Positions 25,016-34,241 of a DNA stretch of 64,000 bases are shown here, one piece after another. The notes under the pieces were generated by a model. It searched no databases, had not been told where the DNA came from, and saw only the letters and a list, made by a program, of their open reading frames with translations. The first letter of the stretch is position 1. The number at the start of each line of letters is the position of its first letter. Made by a program: the position numbers and the translations under genes. The stretch is from Caccoplasma_A sp045587545 (GTDB lineage: Bacteria; Bacteroidota; Bacteroidia; Bacteroidales; G3-4614), in the NCBI GenBank assembly GCA_045587545.1, contig JAZNCN010000010.1, positions 177,033-241,032 of the forward strand. Reading direction: 5' to 3'.

Positions 25016-26380
25016 ATGAGTTTTAATATCCCCAAAAGTGATAAAAAGCGAGTTGTAATAGTAGGAGGTGGTTTTGGAGGGCTTAAGCTTGCTAATAAAT
25101 TAAGAAATTCAGATTTTCAGATAGTTCTTATTGATAAAAACAACTATCATCAGTTCCCTCCTCTGATATATCAGATAGCCTCTTCGGGTATTGAGCCCAG
25201 CAGTATATCGTTCCCATTTAGAAAAATATTTCAGAGACGAAAAGATTTCTATTTCAGAATGGCCGAGGTTCGTTCAATATTTCCCGAGCATAAAATAGTG
25301 CAGACCTCTATTGGTAAAATATCATATGATTATCTTGTACTTGCTGCCGGCACTACAACAAATTTTTTTGGTAATAAAACTATTGAAGAGAGAGCCATGC
25401 CTATGAAGAATGTTAGTGAGGCAATGGGGTTGCAAAATGCACTTCTTGATAATTTTGAACGCGCTTTGACATGTGCCACAGAACAGGAGCGTCAAGAGCT
25501 TTTGAATATTGTAATAGTTGGAGGAGGGGCAACAGGAGTTGAGATAGCAGGTGCATTATCAGAGATGAAAAACTTTGTTGTTCCAAAAGATTATCCTGAT
25601 TTGCCTAATAGTCTTGTAAACATATATTTGATTGAAGCCGGAGGTGCATTATTGCCTTCAATGAGCAGAGAGAGTTCTGAGAGCGTTGAGAAGTTCCTTC
25701 GCGGAATGGGAGTAAATGTCCTGCTTAATAAAATGGTTACCGAGTATAAAGACAACAAGGTATATTTGAAAGATGGTAGCACGATAGCAACACGTACCTT
25801 TATCTGGGTTAGTGGTGTAACGGCAACCCCTATAGATAATATGCCAGCATATGTTATAGGAAGGGGCAATCGCATTGTTGTTGATGAGTATAATAGAGTT
25901 GACGGTATAGAAGGAGTATTTTGTATAGGCGACCAATCAATAATGCCCAAAGGCGATCTTGCGTGGGAGGGAGGACACCCACAGTTGGCACAAGTGGCAA
26001 TTCAGCAAGGAGCTTTGTTGGCTGAGAACATCAAACGATTAGAACAAGGTAAAGAGTTGAAGCCTTTCCGTTATCGAAACCTTGGAACTATGGCTACTGT
26101 TGGACGTAATAGAGCGGTGGCTGAGTTCAGGAGTATAAAAATGGCAGGATTTATTGCCTGGGTAATGTGGTTGGTGGTTCATTTACGTTCAATTTTAGGA
26201 GTACGCAACAAAATAATAGTTTTCTATAATTGGATGATAAATTATTTTACATATGGTCAATCACTTCGTCTTATTCTGTATGCTAAAAAAGCAAAAGAGG
26301 TTATTGATAGGGAGGAGCGTTTAGCAGGCAATCATTGGGGAGATGACCTTAAAAGTAAATTAACAGATGATATTCCCTGA
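25016..26380 (+). CDS. ndh: Type II NADH dehydrogenase
   Basis: NDH-2 oxidises NADH and reduces quinone without pumping protons, at the inner face of the membrane. The FAD site is VVIVGGGFGGLKLANKL (from residue 13) and the NAD site is IVIVGGGATGVEIAGAL (about 164). FCIGDQ (about 303) followed by PQLAQVAIQQG closes the FAD domain. The C-terminal region contains a hydrophobic, amphipathic stretch (MAGFIAWVMWLVVHLRSILG) suited to membrane attachment. At 454 residues it is normal. With menaquinone it could deliver electrons to the fumarate reductase encoded at 56575-60001. Confidence 0.93.
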   Translation: MSFNIPKSDKKRVVIVGGGFGGLKLANKLRNSDFQIVLIDKNNYHQFPPLIYQIASSGIEPSSISFPFRKIFQRRKDFYFRMAEVRSIFPEHKIVQTSIGKISYDYLVLAAGTTTNFFGNKTIEERAMPMKNVSEAMGLQNALLDNFERALTCATEQERQELLNIVIVGGGATGVEIAGALSEMKNFVVPKDYPDLPNSLVNIYLIEAGGALLPSMSRESSESVEKFLRGMGVNVLLNKMVTEYKDNKVYLKDGSTIATRTFIWVSGVTATPIDNMPAYVIGRGNRIVVDEYNRVDGIEGVFCIGDQSIMPKGDLAWEGGHPQLAQVAIQQGALLAENIKRLEQGKELKPFRYRNLGTMATVGRNRAVAEFRSIKMAGFIAWVMWLVVHLRSILGVRNKIIVFYNWMINYFTYGQSLRLILYAKKAKEVIDREERLAGNHWGDDLKSKLTDDIP

Positions 26381-26432
26381 TAGTTTTGTAATTTTTAAGA
26401 AGATATAGAGTGTTTAATTGGCAAAAAATGAC

Positions 26433-26440
26433 TACCTTCG
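26433..26440 (+). promoter_or_regulatory. -7 promoter element of metK
   Basis: TACCTTCG, a TAnnTTTG variant, followed by the SAM-II aptamer about 23 bases later, so transcription would begin just upstream of the aptamer. Confidence 0.5.
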
Positions 26441-26462
26441 CACTCAGTAATAAATTGTTAAA

Positions 26463-26510
26463 CGTGGAGAGATTTGACTGCTTGCAACCACTTGAAAAAA
26501 TGCTAAAATT
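26463..26510 (+). ncRNA. SAM-II riboswitch upstream of metK
   Basis: The sequence follows the SAM-II (metA/SAM-alpha) consensus. The P1 strand GTGG (26464-26467) pairs with CCAC (26488-26491). Between them is GATTTGACTGCTTGCAA, and after them an A-rich joining segment and GCTAAAA (26502-26508), the conserved 3' pseudoknot strand. It binds S-adenosylmethionine and lowers expression of the following gene, here the SAM-synthesising enzyme itself, giving direct product feedback. An AAGGAGG purine run lies at 26524-26530. UGCAAG at 26521-26526 is complementary to CUUGCA of the aptamer (26481-26486), which could form an alternative helix. Confidence 0.88.
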
Positions 26511-26558
26511 GATTTTCTGCTGCAAGGAGGAGAGTTTCCCAATAAAATATTAGATAAA

Positions 26559-27839
26559 ATGGGTTATCTTTTTACATCTGAATCAGTATCAGAAGGGCAC
26601 CCCGATAAAGTTGCAGATCAAATATCGGATGCGCTCCTTGATGAGTTTTTAGCTCAAGACAAAAATTCTAAAGTTGCTTGCGAAACACTTGTAACAACAG
26701 GGCAAGTAGTTATTGCCGGCGAGGTAAAATCAAATGCATACATTGATTTAATGGACGTAGCACGCAGGGTTATAAATCGCATAGGATATACCAAAAGCGA
26801 ATATAACTTTGACGGAGATTCTTGTGGCGTTTTTTCGGCAATTCATGAGCAGAGTGCTGACATCAACCGAGGCGTTGAACGTAGCGAAGATATAGAGCAG
26901 GGGGCAGGCGATCAAGGAATGATGTTTGGTTATGCAAGTAACGAAACTGATAACTATATGCCTTTGTCGTTAGACCTTTCGCATAAACTTTTAATAGAAC
27001 TTGCTGCAATACGCAGAGAGGGGAAGGTGATGAAATATCTCCGTCCCGATGCAAAGAGTCAGGTAACAATAGAGTATGACGATAATAATACTCCCGTAAG
27101 AATTGACACAATTGTCGTCTCAACTCAGCACGACGATTTTGTGAAAGCGGGTCAAACAATAACTCAAGAGCAGGCAGATAATGAGATGTTGGCTCAAATT
27201 CGAAAAGATGTAAAAGATATTCTTATCACCAGAGTTGTTGCAACTCTGCCTGAAAGAATAAAACTTCTCTTTAAAGATGATTATAAACTCTTTGTAAATC
27301 CTACAGGAAAATTTGTTATTGGAGGACCTCACGGAGATACAGGATTAACAGGAAGAAAAATTATTGTTGATACTTATGGTGGTAAAGGTGCGCACGGAGG
27401 CGGAGCATTCTCTGGTAAAGATCCCTCAAAAGTTGACCGTTCGGCAGCTTATGCAGCTCGCCATATTGCAAAAAACCTTGTAGCGGCAGGCATAGCAGAT
27501 GAGGCACTTATACAACTATCTTATGCTATTGGGGTTGCAGAACCTATAAGCGTATATGTAAATACATATGGTACCGCAAAGAATGGTTTGAAGGATTATG
27601 AGATAGCTGAAAAGGTTAAAGAGATTTTTGATCTTCGTCCTTATGCAATTGAAGAGCGTTTGAAACTTCGCAACCCAATATATGAAGAGACTGCTGCATA
27701 CGGGCATATGGGTCGCGAGTCTAAAACCGTTATTAAAAAATTTACATCGCGTTATACTCCTGAAATTGTAAGAGAGGTTGAGCTTTTTACATGGGAGAAA
27801 CTTGATTATGTTGATAAAATTAAAGAGACGTTTGCTTAG
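26559..27839 (+). CDS. metK: S-adenosylmethionine synthetase
   Basis: MetK makes SAM from methionine and ATP. It starts with FTSESVSEGHPDKVADQISDALLD (metal and ATP binding, His 15 region). Later motifs are GAGDQGMMFGYA (about 113), GGPHGDTGLTGRKIIVDTYGG (about 258) and GGGAFSGKDPSKVDRSAAYAAR. The 426-residue length is typical for the Bacteroidetes enzyme. It is controlled by the SAM-II aptamer in its leader. An antiporter gene follows after 25 bases and a protease and outer-membrane protein after that, all on the same strand with tiny gaps, so SAM might influence the whole unit unless internal promoters exist. Confidence 0.97.
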   Translation: MGYLFTSESVSEGHPDKVADQISDALLDEFLAQDKNSKVACETLVTTGQVVIAGEVKSNAYIDLMDVARRVINRIGYTKSEYNFDGDSCGVFSAIHEQSADINRGVERSEDIEQGAGDQGMMFGYASNETDNYMPLSLDLSHKLLIELAAIRREGKVMKYLRPDAKSQVTIEYDDNNTPVRIDTIVVSTQHDDFVKAGQTITQEQADNEMLAQIRKDVKDILITRVVATLPERIKLLFKDDYKLFVNPTGKFVIGGPHGDTGLTGRKIIVDTYGGKGAHGGGAFSGKDPSKVDRSAAYAARHIAKNLVAAGIADEALIQLSYAIGVAEPISVYVNTYGTAKNGLKDYEIAEKVKEIFDLRPYAIEERLKLRNPIYEETAAYGHMGRESKTVIKKFTSRYTPEIVREVELFTWEKLDYVDKIKETFA

Positions 27840-27864
27840 GCGATATTGAAAATTTAGAAGAATT

Positions 27865-30009
27865 ATGGATTGGAACTTTATTTCTTTGGAACTTCCGTTG
27901 ACCAATTCGGCATTGATATTTTTTATCGTGCTGACCATAATTCTTTTTGCTCCTATTATCCTTGACAGATTGCATATCCCCCATATTATAGGATTGATAT
28001 TTTCAGGAATGTTAATAGGCCCTTATGGTTTTAACCTTCTGGAGTATGATGCAAGTTTTGAGATATTTGGGAATGTAGGTCTGCTATATCTTATGTTTCT
28101 TGTGGGCTTAGAGATGAGTATCTCTGACTTTAAGAAGAATAAGAAAGGCGGTATAAGTTTTGGAATAATAACATTTGTCGTTCCGTTATTGTCAGGCTTA
28201 GTCATTTCTCATTACGGATTAGGTCTGGATTGGGTTGCATCATCGTTATTGTCTACAATGTATGCCTCTCATACTCTCATATCATTTCCTATTGTAAGCC
28301 GTTATGGAATTGCTAAATCTCGGTCAGTATCAATTGCGATAGCCGGAACGGTAATAGCCGTTATTGTTGCATTGACAATGATGGCAGTAGTATTAGGTAT
28401 AGCCGGAGGTGGAACCGGAGCACTATATTGGATAAAATTTGCTCTTGGGGTAATAGTTTATGGAGCATTGGTAATATATTTTTACCCTCGTATTACACGT
28501 TGGTTTTTTAAAAAGTATAGTGATAATGTATCGCAGTTTATATTTATATTGGCATTAGTCTTTGCTGCTGCCTATCTTGCAGAAATAGTAGGTTTGGTAG
28601 GAATTATTGGGGCATTCTTCGCAGGTATTGTCCTCACTCGCTATATACCTTCGGTTTCTCCTCTTATGAACAGGTTGGAGTTTGTAGGTAATGCCCTTTT
28701 TATCCCATATTTTCTTATAGGAGTAGGTATGATGATAAATTTGAGGGTATTTACTTCATGGCATAGTATTTGGGTGGCTCTTCTTATGACAGCGGTGGCA
28801 CTATTTTCAAAATGGTTGTCGGCAATAATAATGCAAAAGAGCTTTAAATTGTCATCGGCAGAAGGAAGAATCTTGTTTGGTTTGAGTAGTGCAAAAGCCG
28901 CAGCAACATTGGCTGTTGTTCTTATAGGATACAATATGAATCTGTTTGATGCATATATCCTTAATGGAGCAATTCTTATGATATTGATTTCATGTACTAT
29001 AAGTGCATTATTTACTGAGGGAGCTGCAAAGGAGATAGCATTGACTATGTTAAACGAGGAGGATAATACGAAGACAGACAAACTACCTCAAAAAATTTTG
29101 GTTTCAGTGTCAAATCCAATGACTGCCGATCTTTTGGTAAATATGGCAATGGTAATGAAAAATCCTAAGGTAAAGCTTCCGCTATATTTTTTAAATGTCA
29201 TAAATGAGGCACGTCATGACAACCCGTCGGCAAGTAAAATATCTGAAAATCTTTTAACTCATGCTTCAAAAATTGCAGCATCTGCCGATATCCCGGTTGA
29301 GACACTAACCCGTTACTCAATGAATGTTGCAAGCGGTATAGTACATACAATTAAAGAGAAAAATATTTCGGAATTACTTTTGGGAATTCACCATAAAGCA
29401 AATATCGCAGACTCTTTCTTTGGCTCAACAACAGAAGCTATTTTAAAGGGAACAAATAAAACTGTCTTTATTGCAAAATCAATAATACCAACCAATACTT
29501 TAACACGTATAATAGTATATATCCCTGAAAAGGCGGAGTACGAAACAGGTTTTGGTGCATGGGTAAGCCGTATTGCCAATATGGCGACACAATTAGGTTG
29601 TAAAACAATATTTTATGGACATCGAGATACTTTGGGGCAGATAAAAGGGCGCCTTATAAGGGAAAAACGTAATATAAGGGCTGAGTATCATATAATGGAT
29701 AAGTGGAATGATATTTTAATGCTTACGGGTGTGGTGTTGGAAGATGATTTGTTTATTATTGTATCTGCTCGTCAATCATCAGTGTCCTATTCCCCTAATT
29801 TAGATAAATTGCCATCGTTCCTTTCAAAATATTTTGCAAATAATAATATTATTATTTTATATCCCGAGCAATTTGGAGAGGTTGGAGATGTAACATATTT
29901 TAGCGATCCTCTTGCTATAAGCGTCCATCAAAATCATGCATATTTGAATAGAATTAAGAAATATTTTACATCTCTTTTCAAGTCTTCTCGTGCAGGAGAG
30001 TTACAATAA
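27865..30009 (+). CDS. Cation/proton antiporter (CPA2, KefB/NapA-like) with C-terminal USP-like region
   Basis: This 714-residue protein has about twelve membrane segments in residues 14-385, in the arrangement of monovalent cation:proton antiporter-2 proteins (DRLHIPHIIGLIFSGMLIGPYGF, VGLLYLMFLVGLEMS, VGLVGIIGAFFAGIVLTRYIP, FGLSSAKAAATLAVVLIGYNMN). Residues 400-690 are soluble and look like paired universal-stress-protein domains (KILVSVSNPMTADLLVNMAM; LLGIHHKANIADSFFGSTTEAIL), probably regulatory. It likely exchanges Na+ or K+ for protons; the ion cannot be assigned. It lies between metK and the protease gene. Confidence 0.88.
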   Translation: MDWNFISLELPLTNSALIFFIVLTIILFAPIILDRLHIPHIIGLIFSGMLIGPYGFNLLEYDASFEIFGNVGLLYLMFLVGLEMSISDFKKNKKGGISFGIITFVVPLLSGLVISHYGLGLDWVASSLLSTMYASHTLISFPIVSRYGIAKSRSVSIAIAGTVIAVIVALTMMAVVLGIAGGGTGALYWIKFALGVIVYGALVIYFYPRITRWFFKKYSDNVSQFIFILALVFAAAYLAEIVGLVGIIGAFFAGIVLTRYIPSVSPLMNRLEFVGNALFIPYFLIGVGMMINLRVFTSWHSIWVALLMTAVALFSKWLSAIIMQKSFKLSSAEGRILFGLSSAKAAATLAVVLIGYNMNLFDAYILNGAILMILISCTISALFTEGAAKEIALTMLNEEDNTKTDKLPQKILVSVSNPMTADLLVNMAMVMKNPKVKLPLYFLNVINEARHDNPSASKISENLLTHASKIAASADIPVETLTRYSMNVASGIVHTIKEKNISELLLGIHHKANIADSFFGSTTEAILKGTNKTVFIAKSIIPTNTLTRIIVYIPEKAEYETGFGAWVSRIANMATQLGCKTIFYGHRDTLGQIKGRLIREKRNIRAEYHIMDKWNDILMLTGVVLEDDLFIIVSARQSSVSYSPNLDKLPSFLSKYFANNNIIILYPEQFGEVGDVTYFSDPLAISVHQNHAYLNRIKKYFTSLFKSSRAGELQ

Positions 30010-30018
30010 TATTCCAAT

Positions 30019-33000
30019 ATGAATTATCAATTAAGATTTTTTTCTATTCTTGTTGCCTCATTATTTGTTCATATTTTATATGCACAGATTAGTTTTGGAG
30101 GAATACCCCTAAGTTGGCAGAAGGGTAATTCTATTTTAAAATCTTCAAAAGAGTTAAAGAGCCACCAAATTAATAATCCGTTTACAATACAACAGCTTAT
30201 TGATGATGAGGAGTTGTATGATGGTATGCCTGAACGTGTGGGAATAAATCTTATGGCAGGACTTTCGTTGGCAGAAGATGGTGAGTGGGAGACCCTTAGG
30301 TCGGGAGAAAATTTATGCCGTCTAAAAATAGAATCAAAAGGTGCTGTAGCAATATCATTATACTACTCATCATTCAGAATACCCAAAGACGGAAAATTAT
30401 TTATATATAGCGGAGATAATTCTCATCTGTTGGGTGCATATACACATGAGACAAATCCTGAAGGAGGAGTATTTGCATCGGAATTTGTGGCAGGGGACAA
30501 TCTTATTTTAGAGTATTTCTCACCCTCGCTATACGAAAAACCCGAAATTAAAATTGAAAAAATATGCTATGGCTATAAAAATTTGAAGGTATCAGCATCA
30601 TCAGAAACCTCTTGTATGATTGATGTGGAGTGTGAAGAGGGAAAAGCATGGCAAAACGAGAAAGATGGAGTTGTTAAGATGGTAACAACAATAGGATCAT
30701 ATTCATATCTCTGCACAGCATCACTATTGAATAATACGGCACAAGATTTTACACCATATATCTATACTGCATTCCATTGTCTTGAAAGTGCTTCTCAGAC
30801 GGTAACAGCCACAGAATTAAAACAATCACTTTTTTACTTTAATTATGAAGCTACGGAGTGCGGAAGTGAGGAGGTTAAACCAACAGTGACATTAACCGGT
30901 TGTTCATTCCTTGCGGGGTCATCATTATATTCGTCAGAGGGTCTTGATCAGGCATTACTATTGCTTGATAGCAATTTGCCATCTGATTTCTTGCCCTATT
31001 TTAATGGTTGGGATATAACATCTAAACCAGCACAGTCGGGAGTGTGCATACATCACCCCAAAGGTGTTGTTAAGAAAATATCAACATTTATATCTCCGGC
31101 AACGAGCGATACATGGACAAAACCGGAAGGTGGTATAAATGCTCATTGGCTTGTATCATTTTCCAGAACGTTAAATGGACACTCCGCAACGGAAAAAGGC
31201 TCATCAGGCTCTCCTCTTTTTAATCAAGAAAAGAGTATAGTTGGTTCTCTTACAGGTGGTAGTTCTTCATGTATGACACCATCGGGGAGTAACTATTATG
31301 GCAAGATAGAGCGTTTTTGGACACATATATCAAAATATCTTGATCCTCTTAATAGTGGAGTTACAAAGATTTCCGGGCGACGAAAAGATGATACAAAACC
31401 AGCCCCTAAAGAGTTGACGATTAAGGCAGAAAATAACTCTTCAGATGTCTATTTGTCGTGGCAACCGGTAAAGGAGACCCCATTGAATTATGTTGTATAC
31501 CGTAACGGAGTAATTATAGGACGCCCAACAGCGCCGGAGTTTAAAGAACGTAATTTATATGTGGGAAAACATATATACCAAGTGTCGGCATATTATAACG
31601 ATGGAGGGTCGTCTCCTAAAAGCGGGCAGGCAGTAATGATTAAGCACCCAATCTCTACTCCTCAAATAGAGTTTATAAAAAGAAAAGGAGAGAATGAGGT
31701 TGATATAGAGTGGAAGCTCCCCAAAACTATGCAAAAGGTATTCTGGGGAAGTGGAAAGGCAACAAACAAGATATTTAAAAATCTATCTCTTCCTATCTAT
31801 TTTGGACAGAGATGGTATCGAGAAGATATTGCTGATGTTAATGGATATGCAATTGAACAGGTTGAGTTTTATAGGTTGGCAAATACATCATATACCCTCT
31901 ATATTAAGCAGGGGAATAGAGTATTTACTCAGGATATTGATATATCGTCAGAAGATGAACTTGTAATTCTTAAGCTTAAGACCCCATATATAATTTCATC
32001 AAATGAACCTCTTATATGTGCTTTAAGAGTAAATAAGGCTGAATCCTATATGGTTGCCATAGACGATGCATCTGCGGTAGAGGGTAAAGGTAATGTGGTA
32101 TCAAAAGACGGATATAGTTGGGAGAGCGAAGGTAACAATAATTTTTATCTTAAACTCTATATGACAAACGGTATTGAACAGGAGGATTATGTTGAAGATA
32201 TGCAACAGGAATCGGCGTTAGTGTTATCATCAATACCGGTTCCATTTGTTGCTCCTCAAAAATATAATATATATAGGGACGAAGTTTTGGTTGCTACAGT
32301 TTCAAGCAAAGAAGATAAATATTCAGATGAAAACCTTCAAAAGGGAGAAGAGTATTCATATTCTGTAGAGGCTGATTATGGAGATTGTGGCTTATATAAG
32401 AGCGATAGATATGGGTTTTCTCTCTCAGATAAAAGTTATAATGCTCAAATAGAGAGTTTAACAGTAAATGGAGAGATAATATCTCCCGACGAAGATATAT
32501 ATAATTATTCGGCAGATTGTTCAAACGAAAATGTTCGGATAGTTGTTACTCCAAAAGATAATGCTACGATATTAATCGATGGAGAGAAAAGAACAAATTA
32601 TGAAAAAGAGATCTCGGTAGGAGGTAAATTTGATATCCCAATAACAATTATATCGGAAAGCGAAGAGAATACCTCCGTCTCAGAGTTGTATATATATAAA
32701 TTACCTCAAAATATAATTATAAAGAGGTGGGACGATGTTATTACAGTGGTAAATAATCCTGCAGTAAATGGAGGTTTGGAGTTTATGCAATATATATGGT
32801 ATAAAAATGGAGAGAAATTACCATACTCATCGCAATACATTACTACCAATGATGCCTTAAATGGCGATAATTATGTTGTAGAGTTACAAACAGCAGAAGG
32901 CATTTGGCTAAAAAGTTGTTCATATATTTATGAAACGGATATTGAAAAAATTTACCTCTATCCTCAATTAGTGGAGAGAGGAGGTGTTATAAATTTGAAT

Positions 33001-33183
33001 ATAAATGTTTCAGAAGGCAGAGAAGTTTCGGCATATATAAGTGATATGATAGGACAAACATCTCCATTGCAAGTTAATATCGGGGATAATATATTAAAGG
33101 CTCCAAATGTGTCGGGCACATACATCATTAATGTTGTAATATCGGGAGGAGAAACCAAGACAATAAAGATAATGGTCAAATAA
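30019..33183 (+). CDS. Secreted trypsin-fold serine protease with Fn3-like domains and sorting tail
   Basis: This 1054-residue protein has a signal peptide (ending about residue 22, YAQ). The protease domain (about 215-440) resembles lysyl endopeptidase of the S1 clan. The triad is His 253 in YTAFHCLE, Asp 310 in GLDQALLLL and Ser 396 in KGSSGSPLF, with paired Cys nearby (AFHC, TECG, GCSF). Fn3-like modules follow (APKELTIKAENNSSDVYLSW; about 455-545). The C-terminus (SAYISDMIGQ ... GTYIINVVISGGETKTIKIMVK) is a sorting-tail type. It lies 9 bases after the antiporter gene and 8 before an outer-membrane barrel gene. Surface proteolysis is inferred; Lys specificity is only a guess. Confidence 0.86.
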   Translation: MNYQLRFFSILVASLFVHILYAQISFGGIPLSWQKGNSILKSSKELKSHQINNPFTIQQLIDDEELYDGMPERVGINLMAGLSLAEDGEWETLRSGENLCRLKIESKGAVAISLYYSSFRIPKDGKLFIYSGDNSHLLGAYTHETNPEGGVFASEFVAGDNLILEYFSPSLYEKPEIKIEKICYGYKNLKVSASSETSCMIDVECEEGKAWQNEKDGVVKMVTTIGSYSYLCTASLLNNTAQDFTPYIYTAFHCLESASQTVTATELKQSLFYFNYEATECGSEEVKPTVTLTGCSFLAGSSLYSSEGLDQALLLLDSNLPSDFLPYFNGWDITSKPAQSGVCIHHPKGVVKKISTFISPATSDTWTKPEGGINAHWLVSFSRTLNGHSATEKGSSGSPLFNQEKSIVGSLTGGSSSCMTPSGSNYYGKIERFWTHISKYLDPLNSGVTKISGRRKDDTKPAPKELTIKAENNSSDVYLSWQPVKETPLNYVVYRNGVIIGRPTAPEFKERNLYVGKHIYQVSAYYNDGGSSPKSGQAVMIKHPISTPQIEFIKRKGENEVDIEWKLPKTMQKVFWGSGKATNKIFKNLSLPIYFGQRWYREDIADVNGYAIEQVEFYRLANTSYTLYIKQGNRVFTQDIDISSEDELVILKLKTPYIISSNEPLICALRVNKAESYMVAIDDASAVEGKGNVVSKDGYSWESEGNNNFYLKLYMTNGIEQEDYVEDMQQESALVLSSIPVPFVAPQKYNIYRDEVLVATVSSKEDKYSDENLQKGEEYSYSVEADYGDCGLYKSDRYGFSLSDKSYNAQIESLTVNGEIISPDEDIYNYSADCSNENVRIVVTPKDNATILIDGEKRTNYEKEISVGGKFDIPITIISESEENTSVSELYIYKLPQNIIIKRWDDVITVVNNPAVNGGLEFMQYIWYKNGEKLPYSSQYITTNDALNGDNYVVELQTAEGIWLKSCSYIYETDIEKIYLYPQLVERGGVINLNINVSEGREVSAYISDMIGQTSPLQVNIGDNILKAPNVSGTYIINVVISGGETKTIKIMVK

Positions 33184-33191
33184 TATATGTT

Positions 33192-34055
33192 ATGAGAAGG
33201 ATTATTCTATTAATATTATTTGTAGCTGTAACAATGTTTGATGTTGCTGCACAAAACCTACGCAATAACATATCAGTAGAACTTATGGGAGGGTTATCTC
33301 CATTTACTTATAAAAATAATATAGGAGATAGGAGAGGTATGCCCGGAACATCTGCTGCTATTAAATATCAATATCACTTCAATTGGAACTGGAGTTTAGG
33401 AGTTGGCGCAGAGATAAAAATGTATCAATCATCATCTCGTTTTGATTTATTCTCAGACAGTTATCATACTTATGCAAATTCATTAATATCAGGTAAGGCT
33501 GATGAAATGATATTTTCATACAGTTATAAAAATCTTGAGGAGCGTCAGAGAGCACTCTATTTTAATATTCCTATTTTTGCTCAATATCGCTTTAATAGCG
33601 GATTTTATTTCCGTTTAGGAGCAAAAGTAGGTATTCCGGTAAAGAGTGGCAGTGAATTATATTTTGAAGAGTTAAAGACTCAAGGATATTTCCCTTATGA
33701 AAATGTTACATATACCGATATGCCTCGGCATGGTTTTGGAACATATTATAATTCTGAGATAGACGAAGATTATAAGTTAAAAGTAAATACAACCCTCACA
33801 GCTGAGATAGGGTGGAGTTGGGATTGGAATGAACAGAATATGCTTTATCTTGGCTTTCATGGCGAGTATGGTTTCTGTAACCTATATGACAGAGGGGAGC
33901 TGAAGCCTCAGTTACAATATGAGGGAGGAAATTTGAATTATGCTCCTATATGGGGAGCAGATGTAAACGTAGGCGATAAACGAACTGCTATAACTGACGA
34001 TAATATACGTACCTTTGCATTAGGGTTACTTATTCGTTATTCTTTTGGATTTTAG
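33192..34055 (+). CDS. Outer-membrane beta-barrel protein
   Basis: This 287-residue protein has a signal peptide (ending VAAQ, about residue 20). It shows alternating aromatic strands: ISVELMGGLSPFTY, WNWSLGVGAEIKMY, ALYFNIPIFAQYRF, GFYFRLGAKVGIPV, LTAEIGWSWDW, MLYLGFHGEYGF. It ends in FALGLLIRYSFGF with a terminal Phe, the usual BAM recognition. It belongs to the PorT/OmpA-like barrel class common in Bacteroidetes. Its position right after the protease gene (8 bases) suggests that the two act together at the cell surface, but the sequence does not show how. A terminator follows. Confidence 0.85.
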   Translation: MRRIILLILFVAVTMFDVAAQNLRNNISVELMGGLSPFTYKNNIGDRRGMPGTSAAIKYQYHFNWNWSLGVGAEIKMYQSSSRFDLFSDSYHTYANSLISGKADEMIFSYSYKNLEERQRALYFNIPIFAQYRFNSGFYFRLGAKVGIPVKSGSELYFEELKTQGYFPYENVTYTDMPRHGFGTYYNSEIDEDYKLKVNTTLTAEIGWSWDWNEQNMLYLGFHGEYGFCNLYDRGELKPQLQYEGGNLNYAPIWGADVNVGDKRTAITDDNIRTFALGLLIRYSFGF

Positions 34056-34089
34056 AATTATTGCTAACTCTAAAATAAACAAATATAAA

Positions 34090-34116
34090 GGCATTGTTTT
34101 ATAAAAAAACAGTGTC
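34090..34116 (+). terminator. Terminator after the barrel gene
   Basis: An 11-bp stem with two wobbles (34090-34100 with 34106-34116) is followed by TTATTTTTTG. It separates the metK-barrel unit from gyrB. Confidence 0.7.
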
Positions 34117-34122
34117 TTATTT

Positions 34123-34155
34123 TTTGTGATTTTATGATAAAATTTTGTATCTTTG
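34123..34155 (+). promoter_or_regulatory. Promoter of gyrB
   Basis: TTTG (34123-34126), 21 bases, then TATCTTTG (34148-34155): a textbook Bacteroidetes promoter. Leader about 80 bases. Confidence 0.7.
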
Positions 34156-34241
34156 TAAATGTGTAGTTTGCCTTTGTCTAAGAAAACCAAGAGAGATGAT
34201 AAAGGCAAATTTGCTTGATTGATTTAAAATTTTTCTATAAT

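Noticed and set aside
24796..25035. 79-codon minus-strand frame between the propeller gene and ndh
   Set aside because: Low-complexity Lys/Ile/Tyr-rich translation of AT-rich spacer, covering the ndh promoter and start.
34215..34241. TTG start for gyrB
   Set aside because: ATG at 34242 gives the normal GyrB N-terminus; the extra nine residues have no support.
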